NCBI GenBank assembly: GCA_019925095.2
Contig: CM034413.1
Location: forward strand, 1,555,001 to 1,619,000
Reading direction: 5' to 3'
DNA from: Dendrolimus kikuchii
Taxonomy: Eukaryota; Arthropoda; Insecta; Lepidoptera; Lasiocampidae
Length of the DNA: 64,000 bases
Shown here: positions 31,906-64,000 of the stretch, one piece after another
Numbering within the stretch: the stretch's first letter is position 1
Layout: every line of letters begins with the position of its first letter
Notes under the pieces: model-generated
The model's database searches: none
Seen by the model: the letters and a program-made list of their open reading frames with translations, nothing else
What the model was told of the DNA's origin: nothing
Program-made: the position numbers and the translations under genes

Positions 31906-32855
31906 TAATGTAACACGTAGGCTAATCGTGTAAGCCATTAATATTACCACTTCGTACACTCGTTTCGAGTTAATTAAAAGAAGTATTAAATTAATTTGTG
32001 TTAATAACGTTATTAATTGTTATTTGATGTTATGCAAGCGTTGGGACTACTAACATTTACGCTCTAAGGACATACACAGGGTGTTTTCAAGCGGGCCTTC
32101 AAGGCTAATTCCTTAACTATATGAAATAGCGAATTAGTAGATTGTTACACGAGAGATGAAAGTGACCTATTTAGGCATGAGATGGTTTGGCGCACGAGCG
32201 TAGGGAAGGCGTTAATAGTTCGAGTGCCTAAATAAGTCACTTAGCTGGGGGCATGCATTTGCGCATGTTCTCGGGCCCCGGGGGATGCCACCAAGGCGTA
32301 TGTGGGACTCCCGGCTGCTGGTGTTGCACATGAGCTTCAGCGTTATAGCTTGCAAGCACCGACCGCCAGACTACCCACTAAACCTTCCAGCGTCCCTCCG
32401 CATCATAATGAGGCGCCACGGGACCGTAATCATGGGTATGACTGCCGTGACTCCTCGATGCAAGCCAACAAGGAGGGGTGTCCCTGCGAATAGAACACCC
32501 CACGGCACTGGGTGTGGCTCGTCGGGAGGGTCCCCCCCCCGTCCCACTATGTTATAGGCAGGAGATGAGCAAAGCGCCGCCTGTGAACCCCTGTTCGCCG
32601 TCTGCGATAGGTGTCCGCCTGCTCATCCTCCTCCCAAGTCACTTTCACCCAAGGTTAACACTGCTTTTCATTTCGTATATGAGGAAAGTAAATAAAAACT
32701 GATTAGTAAAATAAACAACTACTTCTCTAATGAAATCAGGTCTTAAATGCATATCTAAATCCGATGTACTCATTTAATACGTCACATACGAAACGTCAAG
32801 TAAATTTCTTTTTCTGTGGCATTCTACCAGCCAGTATTTTTTTGTCATAGTAAAT
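31906..32855. repeat. Unassigned; GC-rich island at 32220-32640
   Basis: The island has a short C-homopolymer (32528-32537) and ORFs of no recognisable family. It is similar in composition to 13790-14410. Possibly a LINE 5' region. Confidence 0.35.
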
Positions 32856-33170
32856 ATCCGTGCAGGAACGGAGAAAGAATACAATTTCCTGCGGCCGGGC
32901 GGCCTGTCGTAAGAGGCGACTAAACAACCCACAGCCAGGTGGTAGGGCATTTGCTCGACTGGATGGCGACCACCCTTGGTCTAGAGTATGCCGCCATAAC
33001 AATCTTGTGTTGTGTTCCGGCATTAGTGACCAGGTTCCAGTCTCCTTTAAGAGAGCAGCAGCGCATTTGTAGCACCTTTGGTGTTGCAAATGTCCACAGG
33101 CGATGGTAACCGCTTTCCATCAAGTGGGCCGTCTGCCTGTCTGCTGAACTCCTGCAATAAAAAAAAAATA
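32856..33170 (+). mobile_element. SINE-like A-tailed element, full length
   Basis: Intact reference-quality copy, from ATCCGTGCAGGAACGGAG to CTCCTGCAATAAAAAAAAA. Confidence 0.85.
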
Positions 33171-33281
33171 GTGAAATGTAATTGATAAGTATGAAATGTT
33201 GTTACAAAATTTTTGATATTTTTTTTACAGTCGATGCCGCGATTTAGCAGTGGTTATAAAAAGTTGACGGTGGAAAAATTT

Positions 33282-33590
33282 TTTTTTTGCTGGAGTTCAG
33301 CAGACAGGCAGACGGCCCACTTGATGGAAAGCGGTTACCATCGCCTATAGACATTTGCAACAGCAAAGTTGCTACAAATGCGCTGCTGCTCTCTTAAGGG
33401 AGAGTGGAGCCTAGTCACTAATGCCGGAACACAACTCAAGGTTGTTATGGCGACATACTTTAGACCAGGGGTGGTAGCCATTCAGTCGGGCAAATGCCCT
33501 ACCACCTGGCTGTGGGTTGTTAAGTCGCCTCTTACGACAGGCCGCCCGGCCGCAGGAAATTGTATTCTTTCTCCGTTCCTGCACGGATGG
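33282..33590 (-). mobile_element. SINE-like A-tailed element, full length, inverted partner
   Basis: Second full copy in the opposite orientation only about 110 bp away from the one at 32856, forming a long inverted repeat. Confidence 0.85.
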
Positions 33591-34264
33591 TGTATTTAAC
33601 GAAGATTAAATGTCTTAGACAATTTAAGCAACATATATGACATTATATACGCAAGTATAGCGGTATATTACTTTTTATTATTTATAGGTTAATGACTGTA
33701 ATAGAATTTAATTTTCAAGGATATGTTGAGGTAAATTACAAAATATTAATATTTATACATCGTTTTTCCTTAGATAATTTTAGTACAACACACGCATGAT
33801 GTTTGCATTCAATTTCACATATGGCCCGTTCCTATCTTACTGACCATTCATTTAAGCTCCATACAAGTAATATCAGAGGAGACGGATACGCTTTCAAACA
33901 TTCTTGGGCCCAGATTATGAAATGATGAGAGTGATTTAAGATTTCTTTGTATTATGTGCGTTTTGTACGGTTTAACCGTACAGAGTTTTGCTGACGCTAC
34001 AGCCTAGTTTAGGCTACTTTAATATTAGTATAAATAATGCTCACAACTACTTTGTGATTGAGTTGCTGTCACTACGCTACGATTTACTATCAACTAACTT
34101 GAGCCCAGGGATCGGGATCCAAGCTCGACTAGTACGAGAATAAATCCCTGTATAAGCCGAGCGCAGAAGTTTTGTCGATGACTACTTACTATTATTGTAT
34201 TGTATTACTTACTCAATCTGACTTCACCGGAATGCTCATAGTCACAATCTGCTGTATAGCATAT
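33591..34264. other. No feature recognised
   Basis: AT-rich sequence with no supported feature. Confidence 0.4.
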
Positions 34265-34715
34265 TGTTGCAACCTACGCGCCGACAAAAGTGGATTCAGA
34301 CCTGCATATCATAAAAGCACACTTTTTTACCTTTCTGCATTTGCACTTCTTTTGTTTACTTTGTGTTTAAAATTTGTGATAAAAAACAGACCATTGTGTT
34401 TTGTAATCTTTTATGGCAGTCATTAGCCAGGTGTGTCGAACTGATTCTAAGCAATTCGGTGTACGCGGTCGGGCAGCCATATTGTATCGGTGCAGTATAA
34501 AGCAATGTCCCAATGGAGAGATCGGCAGTCTAGCGATAGCCACAAGCGAAGCAAGACGTTAGTGACGGGCTTTGCGCGTGTGATTAAATCGTGCTTTCGT
34601 TTGGACTGGTTGCGTACAGTTATATTTGTATCTGTGTTATGCGTGTTTGTATAGTTCTAATAAAATCTATAGTAATTCCAACGGCATTTTAATTCGAATC
34701 CTGCAACTCGTACCA
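34265..34715 (+). mobile_element. Solo LTR, family 1
   Basis: Starts TGTTGCAACCTACGCGCCGAC and ends AACTCGTACCA, with ATAT on both sides. CAGTATAAAGCAATG (TATA-like) and CTAATAAAATC (poly(A) signal) are in the order expected for an LTR. Confidence 0.75.
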
Positions 34716-34993
34716 ATATTATTTATTCCTTCTACTCCTTCCTATCTTAAGTAACGTTTGGTTTCCTCCATACATATCACCTTAATTTGCGCTCTTCTCT
34801 AAATCTTGCCTTAAAAACACCTACACACGTTTCTACTTTCTACACCAAATCCTGTCCTGCTATGGAATTCATTGTTTGAAAACGTAAAACGGGCAAAATC
34901 ACTCCCCATTTTTAAAAAACTGGTACGAGAATATTGTTTCACACTGTAATAAATATTTAATACCTAATTACATGTACGTTTACTTATTAGTGT

Positions 34994-35493
34994 ATTGTTG
35001 CGAGCGTGAGACTCGAATTAAAATGCCGTTGGAATTATTTATAGAGTTTATTAGAACTATACAAACACGAATAAGACAGGTAAAAATATAACCGAACGCA
35101 ACAAGTGCAAACGTAATACAGAAGATCGTAATTCAATAACACGCGCAAAGTCCGTCACTAAATAGATCACCGAATGTACACAAGTCTCGCCTTGATCGTG
35201 GTTCTTGCTCAACTGCTTCGTCCCTCAAATTGAGGCATTGCTTTATACTGCACAGATGCAATATGTCTGCCCGGCCGCGTGACCAAATTTCCTAGAATCA
35301 GTTTGTACTTTAAATCCGACACATCTGGCTAATGACTGCCATAAAAGATTACAATACACAATGGGCTGTTTTCTAATCACAAATTTTAAACATAAAGTGA
35401 ACAAAAGAAGTTCAAATGCTGAAGGGTAATAAAATGTGTTTCTACAGGTATGCAGGTGTGAATTTGTCTTTGTCAGCGTCTAGGTCGTAACAG
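34994..35493 (-). mobile_element. Solo LTR, family 1
   Basis: Starts TGTTGCGAGCGTGAGACTCG and ends TAGGTCGTAACA, 500 bp. GTAT on both sides is a likely 4-bp duplication. Confidence 0.78.
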
Positions 35494-35521
35494 TATATAA
35501 AATATTAATATATATATAAAA

Positions 35522-35805
35522 AAAATTATTGCAGGAGGTCAGCAGACAGGCAGACGGCCCACTTGATGGAAAGTGGTTAACATCGCCTATGGACATTTGC
35601 AACACCAAAGTTGCTACAAATACCTGGTCACTGATGCCGGAACACAACTCAAGGTTGTTATGGCGACATACTTTAGACCAGGGGTGGCAGCCAACCAGTC
35701 GGGCAAATGCCCTACCACCTGGCTGTGGGTTGTTTAGTCGCCTCTTACGACAGGCCGCCCGGCCGCAGGAAATTGTATTCTTTCTCCCTTTTTGCACGGA
35801 TAAAA
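35522..35805 (-). mobile_element. SINE-like A-tailed element with an internal deletion
   Basis: Lacks the GCGCTGCTGCTCTCTTAAGGGAGACTGGA block after CTACAAAT but has both ends. Confidence 0.8.
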
Positions 35806-36065
35806 ATGTTAATTAATTAAATGGATAAAATTATGTATTAATACAATTATTAATATTGTAGAGCTATTGCTGTTGCTATACACATATTAATGATGTATAT
35901 ATTAGTATATATATAATATTAATATGTGTTATTGTTTATTCTCTATTTTTTATTCATTTTAGGTATATGTATATGTATTGTGTGATATTTATATATCCTA
36001 TTTATATATATTTAATTTTCACACCACCGTCATGCACATGCGAATCTCCCGTTCATAAAATCCAT

Positions 36066-36212
36066 AGCCCGGGTTGTCTGGAAGAGATCGCTCTAAAGAG
36101 ATAAGGCCGCCCATTACTCCTACTTTTACTGTTTAATGGGACTACTGTAAATGGTTTATTCTATGTGTATGCGGTGAACAATAAAGTGTTTTCTATTCTA
36201 TTCTATTGTACT
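36066..36212 (+). mobile_element. LINE 3' UTR fragment, GAAGAGATCGC family
   Basis: GGTTGTCTGGAAGAGATCGCTC.. to GTGAACAATAAAGTG plus the tail TTCTATTCTATTCTATTG. Confidence 0.7.
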
Positions 36213-37331
36213 TACTATTATTGTACATACTTATGTAAAGTATATACAATAATAAATTTATTGCAACAATTAGTTACGTAACCTTTTTTGTTGACCCTAC
36301 TGACCATCGACGGACATCATGAGGCTATCGGCAAACCTTCTGCGCACGGGTAATAAGCAATAAGGTGTATTTTCTTCACCCTATTCTAACTTCAACTACT
36401 CCCAGCATCCACCAGTACAAGCAAGAGCGAGTGTACAAACTGTACAAATATTTTTTTATATATTTATAATTGCAGTGGGTTTAGATATTTTGAATGAATC
36501 AGTCGTGTGAACTGTTTTAATATTATTAATGATTGAAATTGATCTTATTTTTAAGATTTCTCCTCTTCCACATAGGAATTAGGGCTGATGTTTCCCATTT
36601 TGTAATAGAAAAATATAAAGCTTTTTTTGTCCATATTCTCAACTCATTATATTATTTTAGCCTATGAGAGCTGCATACGTCTAATCATCGCAGCGGACAA
36701 CGAACTACTGGCTCGTGCAACGCGGGAGCGCACATATTAATAGTTGCTCTATCTCGCTCGCACATCATCTATCCCGCTCACACATTGTGCTAGCTGTACG
36801 ACTTGTTAATATTTGTCCGTTTCCAAAATAAATTAGTTCACAGCAGTACTTAACAGTGTATAATACTCTCTGCCATCTAAAGTATCATTTAACCTCTAGG
36901 AACTTCGCGCTGCTACAAGGGCAAAAGACCCCGTCTCCTTTCTACCGATCGTAAGGCGTGAATGAATAGGAAGATGTAGGAGCCAGCTGATGGCATGTGA
37001 CAACGCTCTGATATTTCAAGTAAAACATGAGACGCGTTATTTTTTGTAACGTGACCTTCAGCGGGAAACATTGAAGTTTTTTTCTCCGATTATAACGTTG
37101 AAGACCGTTTCACTGTCGGATTTTCCTTAAACTGTTTCCAGGCGTTTATTTTACTTTTGACGTTTGCACTATCAAATTACATATTTCTTGACAGTGCAGT
37201 CCACGTGAAACAAATGACACAATTGTCGTACTTTATTATTGTCTTTGTAGAGGCTCATGGTCCCAGGACCCCAAATTAAAATACAGAAATGAACAAACAG
37301 AATTTTGAAATATGTTGAATTTTTATTTCAG
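36213..37331. other. Upstream of first recognised helicase exon, nothing found
   Basis: I looked here for an exon encoding the Walker A motif (GETGxGKSTQIPQ) ending at a GT donor in phase 0 and did not see one. Confidence 0.4.
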
Positions 37332-61893
<24,562 letters not shown>

Positions 61894-62130
61894 GTAAGTT
61901 CAAAGGGTTAACATGTTAAGTAAATCTATTTATTTTACCACTCTTAGTTATATCCATTAAATTAATACGTGAAGCAAAAACTTTGTACCCGTTTTTACGA
62001 AAATTGCGCGGACGGAGGAGTATGAAATTTCGCACACTTATCTATATATATAAAAATCAATGCCACTTTTCGTTGTAATTTTATAACTTGAGAACGACTT
62101 TACCGATTTTGATGAAATTTTGTGTGTGTG

Positions 62131-64000
62131 TTTGAGTGGGTTCCCGGGTGGTTTAGATCCGCAATTGGAACCGGTAGGTGGCGCTGAGATCGGTTTCTAG
62201 AATCCTCCTAATCGCCTGGAGCGATTTTGTTTTTGTGTGTTTGAGTGGGTTCCCGGATGGTTTAGATCCGCAATTGGAACCGGTAGGTGGCGCTGAGATC
62301 GGTTTCTAGAATCCTCCTAATCGCCTGGAGCGATTTTGTTTTTGTGTGTTTGAGTGGGTTCCCGGGTGGTTTAGATCCGCAATTGGAACCGGTAGGTGGC
62401 GCTGAGATCGATTTCTAGAATCCCCCTAATCGCCTGGAGCGATTTTGTTTTTGTGTGTTTGAGTGGGTTCCCGGGTGGTTTAGATCCGCAATTGGAACCG
62501 GTAGGTGGCGCTGAGATCGGTTTCTAGAATCCTCCTAATCGCCTGGAGCGATTTTGTTTTGGTGTGTTTGAGTGGGTTCCCGGGTGGTTTAGATCCGCAA
62601 TTGGAACCGGTAGTTGGCGCTGAGATCGGTTTCTAGAATCCCCCTAATCGCCTGGAGCGATTTTGTTTTTGTGTGTTTGAGTGGGTTCCCGGGTGGTTTA
62701 GATCCGCAATTGGAACCGGTAGGTGGCGCTGAGATCGGTTTCTAGAATCCTCCTAATCGCCTGGAGCGATTTTGTTTTGGTGTGTTTGAGTGGGTTCCCG
62801 GGTGGTTTAGATCCGCAATTGGAACCGGTAGTTGGCGCTGAGATCGGTTTCTAGAATCCTCCTAATCGCCTGGAGCGATTTTGTTTTGGTGTGTTTGAGT
62901 GGGTTCCCGGGTGGTTTAGATCCGCAATTGGAACCGGTAGTTGGCGCTGAGATCGGTTTCTAGAATCCCCCTAATCGCCTGGAGCGATTTTGTTTTTGTG
63001 TGTTTGAGTGGGTTCCCGGGTGGTTTAGATCCGCAATTGGAACCGGTAGGTGGCGCTGAGATCGGTTTCTAGAATCCTCCTAATCGCCTGGAGCGATTTT
63101 GTTTTGGTGTGTTTGAGTGGGTTCCCGGGTGGTTTAGATCCGCAATTGGAACCGGTAGTTGGCGCTGAGATCGGTTTCTAGAATCCTCCTAATCGCCTGG
63201 AGCGATTTTGTTTTGGTGTGTTTGAGTGGGTTCCCGGGTGGTTTAGATCCGCAATTGGAACCGGTAGTTGGCGCTGAGATCGGTTTCTAGAATCCCCCTA
63301 ATCGCCTGGAGCGATTTTGTTTTTGTGTGTTTGAGTGGGTTCCCGGGTGGTTTAGATCCGCAATTGGAACCGGTAGGTGGCGCTGAGATCGGTTTCTAGA
63401 ATCCTCCTAATCGCCTGGAGCGATTTTGTTTTGGTGTGTTTGAGTGGGTTCCCGGGTGGTTTAGATCCGCAATTGGAACCGGTAGTTGGCGCTGAGATCG
63501 GTTTCTAGAATCCTCCTAATCGCCTGGAGCGATTTTGTTTTGGTGTGTTTGAGTGGGTTCCCGGGTGGTTTAGATCCGCAATTGGAACCGGTAGGTGGCG
63601 CTGAGATCGGTTTCTAGAATCCCCCTAATCGCCTGGAGCGATTTTGTTTTTGTGTGTTTGAGTGGGTTCCCGGGTGGTTTAGATCCGCAATTGGAACCGG
63701 TAGGTGGCGCTGAGATCGGTTTCTAGAATCCTCCTAATCGCCTGGAGCGATTTTGTTTTTGTGTGTTTGAGTGGGTTCCCGGGTGGTTTAGATCCGCAAT
63801 TGGAACCGGTAGGTGGCGCTGAGATCGGTTTCTAGAATCCTCCTAATCGCCTGGAGCGATTTTGTTTTGGTGTGTTTGAGTGGGTTCCCGGGTGGTTTAG
63901 ATCCGCAATTGGAACCGGTAGGTGGCGCTGAGATCGGTTTCTAGAATCCTCCTAATCGCCTGGAGCGATTTTGTTTTTGTGTGTTTGAGTGGGTTCCCGG
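62131..64000 (+). repeat. 109-bp satellite array with higher-order repeat, runs off the window
   Basis: Units start with TTTGAGTGGGTTCCCGGGTGG at 62131, 62240, 62349, 62458, 62567 and so on, exactly 109 bp apart, 17 full units plus a partial one. Units differ at three diagnostic sites (GGTAGGTGG/GGTAGTTGG, CCTCCT/CCCCCT, GTTTTT/GTTTTGG). The core resembles part of the dispersed repeat at 3835-4038, and a flank of such a repeat precedes the array at 62040-62130. Confidence 0.95.

Noticed and set aside
62131..64000. Possible CRISPR array at the regularly spaced repeat
   Set aside because: Units are contiguous 109-bp monomers with no unique spacers, and the DNA is eukaryotic.

Overview
The window is eukaryotic, AT-rich, intron-bearing DNA dominated by transposable elements. 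Repeat content and gene structure point to an insect, most likely a moth or butterfly (Lepidoptera). The reasons are a ceramide-phosphoethanolamine-synthase gene typical of insects, GT-AG introns of 0.3-5 kb, and non-LTR 3' ends and tRNA-derived SINEs of types I know from Lepidoptera. The species was not identified. I saw no bacterial operons, rRNA or CRISPR.

Two host genes are supported, both on the + strand. (1) 1227-2336 is a single-exon gene for a CDP-alcohol phosphotransferase, most like insect ceramide phosphoethanolamine synthase (CPES), with a TATA-like box about 590 bp upstream. (2) 37332-61893 holds 14 consecutive coding exons of a DEAH/RHA helicase, best matched to DHX35 (a spliceosome-associated helicase). 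All 14 join in one open frame (1763 coding nt, 587 full codons). The 5' exon(s) with the Walker A motif were not found, and the 3' end lies beyond the window. Several helicase motifs deviate from the family consensus, including DEVH in place of DEAH.

The 35 kb between the two genes, and nearly every helicase intron, are layered mobile elements: (a) about 20 copies of a 5'-truncated non-LTR retrotransposon with a (TATG)n tail, most with clear 8-16 bp target-site duplications; (b) about 20 copies of an A-tailed SINE-like element of about 310-330 bp; (c) solo LTRs with TGTTACGA-type ends and 4-bp duplications, plus a second LTR candidate; (d) tRNA-derived SINEs; (e) 3' ends of at least five other LINE families; (f) two long foldback (palindromic) elements; (g) several minisatellites. 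The window ends inside a satellite of 109-bp units with a three-unit higher-order pattern.

Nested insertions give a relative order of events. The TATG-tailed LINE landed in a SINE-like copy, a poly(A) LINE, a foldback element and a minisatellite, and was itself split once by another element. No wholly new system could be demonstrated. The strongest items for follow-up are the altered motifs of the helicase, the higher-order satellite, the long GC-rich palindrome and an orphan retroelement C-terminal domain that may be an endonuclease.
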